Below are positions 52,624 to 60,667 of a DNA stretch of 64,000 nt, piece after piece (positions within the stretch are counted from its first letter, which is position 1; each line of letters opens with the position of its first letter). The stretch lies in contig NZ_CP011072.1 of NCBI RefSeq assembly GCF_001190925.1, positions 4,464,001 to 4,528,000 on the forward strand, written 5' to 3'. This DNA comes from Azoarcus sp. CIB. GTDB taxonomy: Bacteria > Pseudomonadota > Gammaproteobacteria > Burkholderiales > Rhodocyclaceae. The notes under the pieces were generated by a model. It saw only the letters and a list, made by a program, of their open reading frames with translations. It had not been told where the DNA came from and ran no database searches. The position numbers were made by a program, and so were the translations under genes.

Positions 52624-53571
52624 ATGCAGCAGTTCGACCATCGCCTTCTGCGCGCCTTGTTGCTGGCGCTTACCATCCTTGCGGTCTGTTGCGGGAGCGC
52701 ATTCGCCGGCCCGCGCGTCGTGGTGGTCACTGCCGAACGCAGCGGCGCCCACGAGGAAACCCTCGTCGCACTGCGCAATGCGCTCGCTCCGGACGTCCCC
52801 GATGGCGACTTGGCGGTGGTCGGCCTGCGCGACCTCGAACGCGGGGTGCTGGCCGATGCGCGCATCGTCGTCACGATAGGCACGCAGGCGGCCAAGGCCG
52901 TCGGCATCCGCACGCCCGCAGCGCCCGTGCTGCACACGCTGATTCCCCGCGAAGCATTCGACCTCATCCAATACGGGGCGCATGCCGAACGATATTCGGC
53001 GATCTTCCTCGACCAACCCGTGCACCGGCAGATCGCGCTGCTGAACATCGCCCTTCCGCACAAGCCCAACGTGGCCCTGCTCGCAAGCCCGGCCTCGGAC
53101 GAGCTGGCGCGCCGGCTGGCATCGGTCGCGCGGGAGCAGCAGCTGCGGGCGATCGTCGAGAAGATTTCCACCGCGGACGAGATCTACCCCGCGCTGGAGC
53201 GCCTGCTGGCCGAACCCGCAGTCCTGCTGGCGCTGCCCGACAGCACGCTGTTCAACAGCTACACGATCCAGAACGTGCTGCTGACGAGCTACCGCCACCG
53301 CGCGCCGCTGATCGGATTTTCGCCCGCCTATGTACGGGCGGGAGCACTGCTGGCGCTGTATTCGACCCCGGCGCAGATCGCCCGCCAGGCCGCCGATGCG
53401 GTGCGTCAGGTGCTCGCGGGGGGAGGCTTGCCCCCGCCGCAGGCGCCGCGCGAGTTCGAGATCGCAACGAACCCCAATGTCGCACGCTCGCTGGCGATCG
53501 AACTGGAATCGGCGGAGCGTATCACCGCCCGCCTGCGCCAGCGTGAGGGACGCGCGGAGGTGAGGCCGTGA
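52624..53571 (+). CDS. Periplasmic ABC-type binding protein, sensor-linked
   Basis: 315 aa. The signal peptide is residues 1-28 (LLRALLLALTILAVCCGSAFA, cleavage after AFA). The mature protein resembles the PF04392-type ABC substrate-binding family: VVTIGTQAAKAVG, LIPREAFDLI, ALPDSTLFNSYTIQNVLLTS and IGFSPAYVRAGALLALYS are typical. No transporter genes are near; instead the stop codon overlaps the start of a hybrid histidine kinase by 4 nt (GTGA). It therefore probably presents a ligand to the kinase rather than to a permease. The ligand is unknown. Confidence 0.82.
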   Translation: MQQFDHRLLRALLLALTILAVCCGSAFAGPRVVVVTAERSGAHEETLVALRNALAPDVPDGDLAVVGLRDLERGVLADARIVVTIGTQAAKAVGIRTPAAPVLHTLIPREAFDLIQYGAHAERYSAIFLDQPVHRQIALLNIALPHKPNVALLASPASDELARRLASVAREQQLRAIVEKISTADEIYPALERLLAEPAVLLALPDSTLFNSYTIQNVLLTSYRHRAPLIGFSPAYVRAGALLALYSTPAQIARQAADAVRQVLAGGGLPPPQAPREFEIATNPNVARSLAIELESAERITARLRQREGRAEVRP

Positions 53572-55493
53572 TCGACACGTGGGGAGTCCGCGCGCGGGTC
53601 ATGCTGGTGGCCGTGCTGCCGATGCTGGTGCTGGCCATCGTGCTCACGGCGTTCTACACCCGCTCGCGCGTCGCCGATCACGAGGAGGCGTATCGCGCCC
53701 GTGGCCAGGCCTTCGCCCGGCAGCTCGCGGCAGCGAGCGAGTACGCGCTGTTTTCGGGCAACCGCGACACGCTGCATCGCCTGGCAACGACGATGCTCGC
53801 CGAAGACGACGTGACCGGCGTGCTGATCGTCGACCGCGGCGGCGAAGTGCTGGCGCGCAGCGGCTACCTGGACGAGTCGCTGCCCGTGCTCTCCCAGCTG
53901 ACGCCCTCGCGACGCCTGCTCGACACGCCGAAGACGCTGCGCATCATCGAGCCGGTCCTTCCCAGCACGGTTGATCTCGATGACGACCTGTCAGGACACT
54001 CGCCGGGCACCGCGCTGGCAGCCGCTCCGCCACCGATGCTGGGGGCGGTGGTGGTCGACATGTCGCGCGCACGCCTCGACGACCGCCAGCGCGAACTGCT
54101 GCTGACCGGAAGCGTTGCGATCGTGCTCGTGCTCGTGGGCAGCATGATGCTGGCCAATTACATGAGCCGGGGCGTGACCGGGCCGATCCGCCAGGTCGCG
54201 GTGACGGTGGAGCGCATCGGCAGGGGGCAGTTCTCCGCCCGTGTCCCGCCCGTCGGCGGCGGCACGCTGCGCACGCTGACGGATGGCGTGAACCAGATGG
54301 CGGCGCAGCTCGCGAGCGCTCATGACGACATGAGCCGCCAGATCGCAGACGCGACGGCGGAGCTGCGCGAGAGCAAGGACGAGGCGGAGCGGGCGACGCT
54401 GTCGAAGTCGCGCTTCCTGGCGGCGGCGAGCCATGACTTGCGCCAACCGATGCATGCGCTGGGCCTCTTCATCGCGGAACTCTCGCAGCACGAGCACGCA
54501 GCGGACGCGCACCGGCTCGTCGAGCGCATCGCCGCCTCTGCGGCGGCGATGGAGAACCTGCTCGACAGCCTGCTGGACATCTCGCGCCTCGACGCCAACG
54601 TGGTACAGCCCAATGTCCGCGCCTTCCCGCTGCAGCCCCTGCTCGACCGCATCGCGGCCGACGAGCGCCCCGGCGCCGACGCCCGCGACCTCGAGCTGAA
54701 GGCGCGACCGACGGATGCGTGGATCAGCAGCGACCCGGTGCTGTTCGAGCGCATCCTCAGCAACCTCGTGAGCAATGCGGTGCGCTACACGCGCAGGGGG
54801 CGCGTGCTGGTGGCGTGCCGCAGGCGCGGCGACCGGTTGCGCATCGAAGTGCGCGACAACGGCGTCGGCATCCCGGCGGAATCGCACGAGGCGATCTTCC
54901 AGGAGTTCGTGCAGCTGCATAACCCCGAGCGCTCCCGCGACAAGGGTCTGGGACTCGGTCTGCCGATCGTGCGGCGCCTGACCGAACTGCTCGGTCACCA
55001 TCTGACGCTGCGCTCCAGCCCCGGACGGGGGTCGGTTTTCGCGATCGAAGCCCCGCTCGCACAGCCCGAGGCCACCCCGGTCGGCAGCGAGGCGGGACGC
55101 ATGCCCGGCGATCTGGGCGGCTTGCACGTGGCCTTGGTGGACGACGATCCGCTGGCGCGTGGCAGCATGCAGAGCCTGCTCACGTCGTGGGGCTGCAAGG
55201 TCGCGGCGGCCGGCGACGCCGAATCGCTCGTCGATCAGCTCAACCGCGAGGGGGCCATTCCGGAACTGATCATCAGCGACTTCCGTCTGGACGGCAGCTG
55301 CAACGGCATCGAGGTGATCCGCAGTCTGCGTGCATGGCAGGGCGCGGACATTCCGGCAGTACTCGTGACGGGCGACACCGGGCCAGACACGCTGCGCCAA
55401 GCCCAGGAAGAAGGCCTGCCCCTGCTGCACAAGCCGGTGCGCCCGGCACGCCTGCGGGCCTTGTTGAATCGGCTGCCGGGAAGTCGGGACTAA
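53568..55493 (+). CDS. Hybrid sensor histidine kinase with C-terminal receiver
   Basis: 641 aa, GTG start overlapping the upstream stop. Transmembrane segment 1 is about residues 9-30, a periplasmic domain of about 140 residues follows, and segment 2 is about 177-198, then HAMP (about 200-255) and a short coiled coil. The kinase core has H289 in SHDLRQPMHALG, N404 region SNLVSNAVRYTRRG, DNGVGIP (about 430) and GLGLGLPIVRRL. A receiver domain (520-637) has DDD 525-527, phospho-acceptor D571 (ISDFRLDG), TGD 601-603 and K622. No histidine phosphotransfer domain is present, so the receiver may control the kinase rather than relay. Sensing is likely with the periplasmic protein encoded just upstream. 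Confidence 0.94.
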   Translation: MIDTWGVRARVMLVAVLPMLVLAIVLTAFYTRSRVADHEEAYRARGQAFARQLAAASEYALFSGNRDTLHRLATTMLAEDDVTGVLIVDRGGEVLARSGYLDESLPVLSQLTPSRRLLDTPKTLRIIEPVLPSTVDLDDDLSGHSPGTALAAAPPPMLGAVVVDMSRARLDDRQRELLLTGSVAIVLVLVGSMMLANYMSRGVTGPIRQVAVTVERIGRGQFSARVPPVGGGTLRTLTDGVNQMAAQLASAHDDMSRQIADATAELRESKDEAERATLSKSRFLAAASHDLRQPMHALGLFIAELSQHEHAADAHRLVERIAASAAAMENLLDSLLDISRLDANVVQPNVRAFPLQPLLDRIAADERPGADARDLELKARPTDAWISSDPVLFERILSNLVSNAVRYTRRGRVLVACRRRGDRLRIEVRDNGVGIPAESHEAIFQEFVQLHNPERSRDKGLGLGLPIVRRLTELLGHHLTLRSSPGRGSVFAIEAPLAQPEATPVGSEAGRMPGDLGGLHVALVDDDPLARGSMQSLLTSWGCKVAAAGDAESLVDQLNREGAIPELIISDFRLDGSCNGIEVIRSLRAWQGADIPAVLVTGDTGPDTLRQAQEEGLPLLHKPVRPARLRALLNRLPGSRD

Positions 55494-55582
55494 GCGCGGC
55501 GCGGCCGGATGAGGGTTCGCCCCCGTCCCGTCGATACGCGGGAGGAGTAAGATGAAAATGTATTCATTGGAGGGGGAGCGGC

Positions 55583-56017
55583 ATGGCAAATGACAACGCG
55601 GCGAAAGATCCGCTCGAATTCGTGCGCGGCATGTGGAGCAGCATGGGTTTCTCACTGCCCGGCATGATCACGCCGACGCTGGATGTCGACGAACTGGACA
55701 AGCGCATCACCGACCTGAAGGCGGTGGAGAACTGGCTGAAGATGAACCTCAGCATGCTGCAGATGACAACGCAGGGCCTGGAGGTGCAGCGCGCGGCGAT
55801 TGCAGCCGTGCAGGCGATGAGCCAGCAGGCGCGCGAGTCGGGCTCGAAGGCTCAGGCCGAAGCGCAGGCCAATCCGTTCGCTTCGGCGGCGATGTGGCCG
55901 TGGGCAGCGATGACCGGGACTCAGGCTCCCGGCGCCCAAGCGGGTGGTGCGAATCCTGCTGCGGCAGGCGCAGGTCCGGCGGCGGGCCCGCGCAAGTCCG
56001 CGGCGGAAAAGAAGTAA
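55583..56017 (+). CDS. PhaM-like polyhydroxyalkanoate granule protein
   Basis: 144 aa. The N-terminal core (DPLEFVRGMWSSMGFSLPGM, TPTLDVDELDKRITDLKAVE, then NWLKMNLSMLQMTTQGLEVQ) matches my memory of the PhaM family. PhaM activates PHB synthase and tethers granules to the nucleoid. The C-terminal part is alanine, glycine and proline-rich with a lysine-containing end (GPRKSAAEKK), shorter than in Cupriavidus PhaM, whose basic tail binds DNA. It stands alone; no other pha gene is in the window. Confidence 0.8.
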   Translation: MANDNAAKDPLEFVRGMWSSMGFSLPGMITPTLDVDELDKRITDLKAVENWLKMNLSMLQMTTQGLEVQRAAIAAVQAMSQQARESGSKAQAEAQANPFASAAMWPWAAMTGTQAPGAQAGGANPAAAGAGPAAGPRKSAAEKK

Positions 56018-56024
56018 GCCGTCG

Positions 56025-56053
56025 CGGGGGCGGACGCCGAGGCGCCGCCCCCG
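56025..56053. terminator. Hairpin between convergent phaM-like and AEC genes
   Basis: CGGGGGCGG / CCGCCCCCG, 9-bp stem with 11-nt loop, in the 52-bp convergent gap. No T-tract. It could serve either strand. Confidence 0.45.
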
Positions 56054-56069
56054 TGCGCTGCGCTGCCTG

Positions 56070-56960
56070 TCACAGGAGGTGCAGCCAGAGTGTCAGCGAG
56101 GGAACGGCGAGGAGCGTCGTCGCCGAGATCAGCCACGCGACACCGGCGCCGTCGCCGCCCATGCGCATCGCGAGGATGTAGGCCGAACTCGCGCTCGGCA
56201 GCGCGGCGAACAGCACCAGCGTATCGAAGGCGACACCCTCGACCCCCAGCGCGCGACCGATCTGCCAGGCCACGGCGGGCAGGAACAGCAGCTTCACCGC
56301 GACGATCCACGCGGCGCCGGTCCAGCGTCCGCCCACCATTTCCCAGCGCAGTGCGGCACCGACCGCAAGCAGCCCCAGCGCCACCGCGGCATCGCCGAGG
56401 CGCTTGAGAAACGCCGCCAGCGGACCGGGCAGATCGAGCCCGGCGAGGTTGAACAGCAGACCGGCGAGCGTCGCGAGCACCAGCGGGTTGCGCGACAGTT
56501 CCCGCAGCAGGCTGCCCTGCCCGTGGCGCGCGAGCATGCCCACTGCCATCACGTTGGCGAACGGCACCATCGCGCCGCACAACCCGCCCATCAGCGCGAT
56601 GCCCGCAGCGCCGTGCAGCTTGCCGGCGATCGCGATGCCGATGTAGGTGTTGAAGCGATAGGCGCATTGCAGGCGCGACGCGAAGCCCATTGCATCGAGC
56701 CCCATGAGGCCGCGCCCGAGCCAGCCGAGCGCGAAGCCCGCGACCATCGTGCCGAGCCCGGAGAGGAAGAGCGGCAACGCGCGGCCCGGGTCGATGTCGG
56801 CGGTCGCGAGCGCGTTGAACAGCAACGCGGGGAACAGCACGAAGTAGACCAGCCTCTCGACGCCGCTCCAGAAGGCGTCGCCGTCGACGAGGTAGCGGCG
56901 CAAGGCCGTGCCGAGAAGGATCAGCGAGAAATCGGGAAGCAGCAGGAGCAGGCTTTGCAT
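56070..56960 (-). CDS. AEC family (auxin efflux carrier-like) transporter
   Basis: 296 aa with about ten hydrophobic segments in two halves of five. N-terminal LLLLLPDFSLILLGTALRRY and the central NVMAVGMLARHG are typical of the family, which in bacteria carries malate, malonate or other organic acids. The substrate is not predictable. It is convergent with the PhaM-like gene, with the CoA-transferase gene on the same strand 74 nt upstream. Confidence 0.8.
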   Translation of the reverse strand: MQSLLLLLPDFSLILLGTALRRYLVDGDAFWSGVERLVYFVLFPALLFNALATADIDPGRALPLFLSGLGTMVAGFALGWLGRGLMGLDAMGFASRLQCAYRFNTYIGIAIAGKLHGAAGIALMGGLCGAMVPFANVMAVGMLARHGQGSLLRELSRNPLVLATLAGLLFNLAGLDLPGPLAAFLKRLGDAAVALGLLAVGAALRWEMVGGRWTGAAWIVAVKLLFLPAVAWQIGRALGVEGVAFDTLVLFAALPSASSAYILAMRMGGDGAGVAWLISATTLLAVPSLTLWLHLL

Positions 56961-57034
56961 CGGTGAAGCTTATCGCGCGGCCGGCTGCGCCGCGACTGCG
57001 GCTTCTACCCCCTGCTCCCGGTCCCTGCGGCGGC

Positions 57035-58201
57035 TCAGATCACGCCGGCCGCACGCAGGCGTTCGATCTCCCCGGCGTCGAGGCCGAGCGCCGCCAGCAC
57101 CGCTTCATTGTCGGCACCCGCCTGCGGCGCGGGCGTAAAGGGGCCGGGCTGGTAGCCGGACAGGCGCACCGGGGGGCCGAACTGGCGCACGCCGTCGACC
57201 GTGGTGACCATGCCGCGCGCGAGGAGCTGCGGGTTCTCCAGGCTTTCCTCGACGCGCAGGACGGGCGTCACGCAGCAGTCCACGCCGTCGAAAAGGGCTG
57301 CCCATTCGGCCTGCGTGCGGCTGCGGAAGATCGCGGTGACCTCGGCGCGCGCGCGGGAGCCCTCGTCACCGGTCGCGAGATGCGCGGGCTTGAGGTCGGG
57401 ACGGCCGAGGGTGTCGCACACGAGGTGCCAGAACTTCTCTTCGAGCGAACCGACCGCCATGTGGCGTCCGTCGGCGGTCTCGTACACGCCGTAGCAGGGC
57501 ACGCCGCCGGTCAGGAGATCCTCGCCGCGCGGCTTCACGCCGCCGTGCGCGAGCACTTCGGCGAGCGGGAAGATTGCATGCGCCAGCGCGGCGTCGGTCA
57601 TCGAGACGTCGACGTGCCGCCCCTGCCCGCTCGCGCGCGCGTCCAGCACGGCGACCAGCAGGCCGAACAACGCGGACATCGTGCCGCCGAGGAGGTCGCC
57701 GACCTGCAGGTTCGAGAGCGCCGGCGCGCCGCCGGCGGTGCCGATCTGGTCGAGCACCCCGGCGTAACCGATGTAGTTGATGTCATGACCGGCGCGCAGC
57801 GCGTAGGGGCCGGTCTGGCCGTAACCGGAGATGCTGCACACGACGATCTTGGGGTTCCGCTCCGCCAGCGCGTCATAGCCGAGTCCCAGCTTGTCCATCA
57901 CGCCGGGGCGGAAGCCCTCGACGACCACGTCGGCGGTGTCGACGAGGCGCAGGAACAGTTCGCGGCCTTCGGCCTGCTTGAGGTCGAGGCGAACGCTCTT
58001 CTTGCCGCGGTTGCACACCTGGTAGAAGTAGCTCGTGTCGCCGTTCATCGCGCCCATCGTGCGCGCGTAGTCGCCGGCGCCGGTGTCCTCGATCTTGATC
58101 ACTTCGGCGCCGTAGTCGGCGAGGTGCTGGGTCGCGAGCGGGCCAGGCAGGAGGCGGGTGAGGTCGAGGACGCGCAGGTTCGCGAGGGGCTTCTGTCTCA
58201 T
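57035..58201 (-). CDS. CaiB/BaiF CoA-transferase family, alpha-methylacyl-CoA racemase-like
   Basis: 388 aa from ATG 58201 (MRQKPLANLRVLDLTRLLPG). The N-terminal TQHLADYGAEVIKIED and the central AGHDINYIGYAGVLDQIG are typical; the GHDINY histidine and the aspartate of LQVGDLLGG match the acid/base pair of alpha-methylacyl-CoA racemases more than formyl-CoA transferases. It would racemise a 2-methylacyl-CoA or transfer CoA between carboxylic acids. It lies 79 nt downstream of the CoA ligase gene, same strand. Confidence 0.88.
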   Translation of the reverse strand: MRQKPLANLRVLDLTRLLPGPLATQHLADYGAEVIKIEDTGAGDYARTMGAMNGDTSYFYQVCNRGKKSVRLDLKQAEGRELFLRLVDTADVVVEGFRPGVMDKLGLGYDALAERNPKIVVCSISGYGQTGPYALRAGHDINYIGYAGVLDQIGTAGGAPALSNLQVGDLLGGTMSALFGLLVAVLDARASGQGRHVDVSMTDAALAHAIFPLAEVLAHGGVKPRGEDLLTGGVPCYGVYETADGRHMAVGSLEEKFWHLVCDTLGRPDLKPAHLATGDEGSRARAEVTAIFRSRTQAEWAALFDGVDCCVTPVLRVEESLENPQLLARGMVTTVDGVRQFGPPVRLSGYQPGPFTPAPQAGADNEAVLAALGLDAGEIERLRAAGVI

Positions 58202-58280
58202 GCTGTCGGTATCAATTGTGGGGACGCGCAATTCTACCGTCCGCGCGGCGCGACGGCCCGGAACGATGCCCGCGCGGCCT

Positions 58281-59513
58281 TCAGTCGTACTTGCGCACGT
58301 CGTCGATGACCTTGCCGTCGTTGGCGAGGCTGCCGGGCGTGCAGAAGCTCACTTCGCCGCGAAGTTTCGTGAGCTCGCGGATGCTCGCCGCGATTGCGCC
58401 GGCGAGCGCCTCGCCTGACTGCGCCGCCTCGCAGTGCAGGGTCATGCGGTCGTTGAGGTCCGGGTTGTCGACGACAAGGCGCGCACGCACGATCTCCGGG
58501 TGGCGCTTCACGACCGCAGCGACCTGACCGGGATGCACGAACATGCCCTTGACCTTGGTCGTCTGGTCCGCGCGCCCCATCCAGCCCTTGATGCGCACGT
58601 TGGTACGGCCGCAGGGCGAGATGCCGGGCATCAGCGCCGAGAGGTCGCCGGTGCCGAAACGGATCAGCGGGTAGTCGGGGTTGAAGGTCGTGACGACGAC
58701 CTCGCCGACCTCGCCCGGAGCGACCGGGTCGCCGGTGCCGGGGCGCACGATCTCGAGGATGACGTCCTCATCTAACACCATACCCTCCCGCGCCGGCGTC
58801 TCGTAGGCGATGAGGCCGATGTCGGCCGTCGCGTAGGCCTGGTAGGCGGAAATCCCGCGCGCGGCGAACGCATCGCGCAGCGCAGGCGGGAAGGCCTCGC
58901 CGGAGACGAAGGCCTTCGTGAAGCTGGGCGCGATGCCCAGCTCCTCGGCCTTGTCGAGGATGATGCGCAGGAAGGACGGCGTGCCGACGTAGGCGTTCGG
59001 CCGCAGATCGGCGACCGCGGCGACCTGCTGCTCGGTCTGCCCGACGCCCGCCGGGAAGACCGTGCAGCCGAGCGCGTGCGCCGCCGTCTCCATCATCGAG
59101 CCAGCCGGCGTGAAGTGGTAGGAGAAGGTGTTGTGCACGAGGTCGCCTTCGCGGAAGCCGGCAGCGAAGAAGGCTCGGGCAAGGCGGTAGTAGTCCGGCC
59201 GGGCGCTTTCCGGTTCGTAGAGCGGACCCGGCGAGGCGAACACGCGGCGGCAGCCGGCCCCCCAACTCGTCGCGGCGAAGCCGCCGAACGGGCGCGCGGC
59301 CTTCTGACGTTCGAGCAGTTCCGACTTGCGCGTGACCGGCAGGCTGGCGAGCGCCTCGCGGCTCGTGATCGTGGCCGAATCGACGCCTTCGAGCAGCCCC
59401 GCAAAGGCCGGCGCATTCGCCTGCGCATGCGCGATCTGGGCCGGCAGGCGGGCCATCAACTCCCGCTCGCGCTCGGCGGGGTCACGGGTTTCTCTGGCGT
59501 CGTAGAAGTTCAT
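58281..59513 (-). CDS. PaaK-type (phenylacetate) CoA ligase-like
   Basis: 410 aa from ATG 59513 (MNFYDARETRDP), with AAGGA seven bases upstream. It belongs to the acyl-adenylate-forming family of the phenylacetate-CoA ligase branch: SYHFTPAGSMMETAAHALGC, FVSGEAFPPALRD, YATADIGLIAYET, RFGTGDLS and the C-terminal hinge GWMGRADQTTKVKGMFVHP. It should activate an organic, probably aromatic, acid to its CoA thioester with ATP to AMP. It forms an operon-like series with the CoA-transferase gene and the Liv-type importer upstream. Confidence 0.9.
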   Translation of the reverse strand: MNFYDARETRDPAERERELMARLPAQIAHAQANAPAFAGLLEGVDSATITSREALASLPVTRKSELLERQKAARPFGGFAATSWGAGCRRVFASPGPLYEPESARPDYYRLARAFFAAGFREGDLVHNTFSYHFTPAGSMMETAAHALGCTVFPAGVGQTEQQVAAVADLRPNAYVGTPSFLRIILDKAEELGIAPSFTKAFVSGEAFPPALRDAFAARGISAYQAYATADIGLIAYETPAREGMVLDEDVILEIVRPGTGDPVAPGEVGEVVVTTFNPDYPLIRFGTGDLSALMPGISPCGRTNVRIKGWMGRADQTTKVKGMFVHPGQVAAVVKRHPEIVRARLVVDNPDLNDRMTLHCEAAQSGEALAGAIAASIRELTKLRGEVSFCTPGSLANDGKVIDDVRKYD

Positions 59514-59592
59514 CTCAAAATCCTTGCACACGGCGGACGCTTATTGGCTCCGCAGGCAATTACGCGATTTCAGCTTGAGTGCTGTGCGGTCA

Positions 59593-59692
59593 CTCCCTCC
59601 CCTTCAAGGGGAGGGTTGGGGTGGGGAAGGGTTTATCAGGCGCCGCAGAAACCCATCCCCCACCTAACCTCCCCCCTTGAAGGGGGAGGGAC
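59593..59692. repeat. REP-like imperfect inverted repeat
   Basis: Two arms of about 42 bp, each containing a CCCCTTCAAGGGG or CCCCCTTGAAGGGGG palindrome and a pyrimidine/purine-rich tail (GGTTGGGGTGGGGAAGGGTTT and its near-complement), flank a 14-bp centre. It occupies the 230-bp gap between livF and the ligase gene. It resembles dispersed intergenic palindromes of betaproteobacteria and could terminate or stabilise mRNA. Confidence 0.8.
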
Positions 59693-59743
59693 AAGATGCC
59701 CTCGGCACGGCGATGAAGAGAAGCACGCCACGATCTTCCGTCG

Positions 59744-60553
59744 TCAAGACAGCCAGCGCTTGCGCCTGCGGTAATGTTTCACGTCTCGGAAGCTCTTCCT
59801 CCCCTCCCCCGACAGGCCGAGGTAGAACTCCTTGACGTCCTCGTTATCGGCCAGGCTCTTCGCCTCGCCCTCCATCACGATGCGGCCGTTCTCGACGATG
59901 TAGCCGAAGTCGGAGTAGCGCAGCGCGACCATGGTGTTCTGTTCGGCGAGCAGGAAGCTCACCTTTTCCTTCACGTTCAAGTCCTTCACGATCTCGAACA
60001 CTTCTTCGACGATCTGCGGCGCGAGGCCCATCGAGGGCTCGTCGAGCAGCACCATGCGCGGGTTCGACATCAACGCGCGGCCGATCGCGCACATCTGCTG
60101 TTCGCCACCCGAGGTGTAGGCGGCCTGGCTGGTGCGACGGGTCTTCAGGCGCGGGAAATAGGTATAGACCTTGTCGAGATTGGCGGCGATCTCGCCCTTG
60201 TCCTTGCGCGTGTAGGCGCCAGCGAGCAGGTTTTCCTCGATCGTCAGGTGGGCGAAGCAGTGCCGCCCCTCCATCACCTGCACGACGCCGCGGCGCACCA
60301 GGTCGGACGGCGACAGGCTCTCGACGCGTTCGCCCTTGAGCTCGATCGTGCCCTTCGTGACCTCGCCGCGCTCGCCCTTGAGCAGGTTCGACACCGCGCG
60401 CAGCGTCGTCGTTTTGCCCGCGCCGTTGCCGCCCAGGATCGCGACGATGCGGCCTTCAGGCACCTGCAGCGACACGCCCTTCAACACCAGCGCGACGTGG
60501 TTGTAGATCACCTCGATGCCGTTCACATTGAGGAGGAGGTTCGACGTATCCAT
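59744..60553 (-). CDS. livF: Branched-chain-type ABC transporter ATP-binding protein LivF
   Basis: 269 aa from ATG 60553 (MDTSNLLLNVNGIEVIYNHV). Walker A is GGNGAGKTTTLRAVSNLLKG, signature YTSGGEQQMCAIGRALMSN, Walker B MVLLDEPSMGLAPQIVEEVF. The C-terminal tail is unusually basic (FRDVKHYRRRKRWLS). It energises uptake with LivG, LivH and LivM; livG is not in the window. The ligand is likely an organic or aromatic acid given the adjacent ligase. Confidence 0.93.
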   Translation of the reverse strand: MDTSNLLLNVNGIEVIYNHVALVLKGVSLQVPEGRIVAILGGNGAGKTTTLRAVSNLLKGERGEVTKGTIELKGERVESLSPSDLVRRGVVQVMEGRHCFAHLTIEENLLAGAYTRKDKGEIAANLDKVYTYFPRLKTRRTSQAAYTSGGEQQMCAIGRALMSNPRMVLLDEPSMGLAPQIVEEVFEIVKDLNVKEKVSFLLAEQNTMVALRYSDFGYIVENGRIVMEGEAKSLADNEDVKEFYLGLSGEGRKSFRDVKHYRRRKRWLS

Positions 60554-60630
60554 CGGTTCATCCGGTAAGTCGTTTTCGCTCCGGCCATGCGCAGGCACGG
60601 CCGGTTCCGCGGAAAGCCCGCGTGCTGCAG

Positions 60631-60665
60631 CCGGCCGAAGCCGGTCTGCCGCACGCGCTTGCGGC
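60631..60665 (-). terminator. Two small hairpins after the binding-protein gene
   Basis: GCCGCA/TGCGGC (60648-60665) and CCGGC-TTCG-GCCGG (60631-60644, a stable UUCG tetraloop) lie in the 114-nt gap just 2 nt after the stop. Such structures often stabilise the upstream binding-protein mRNA and lower expression of downstream genes. No T-tract. Confidence 0.45.
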
Positions 60666-60667
60666 GA

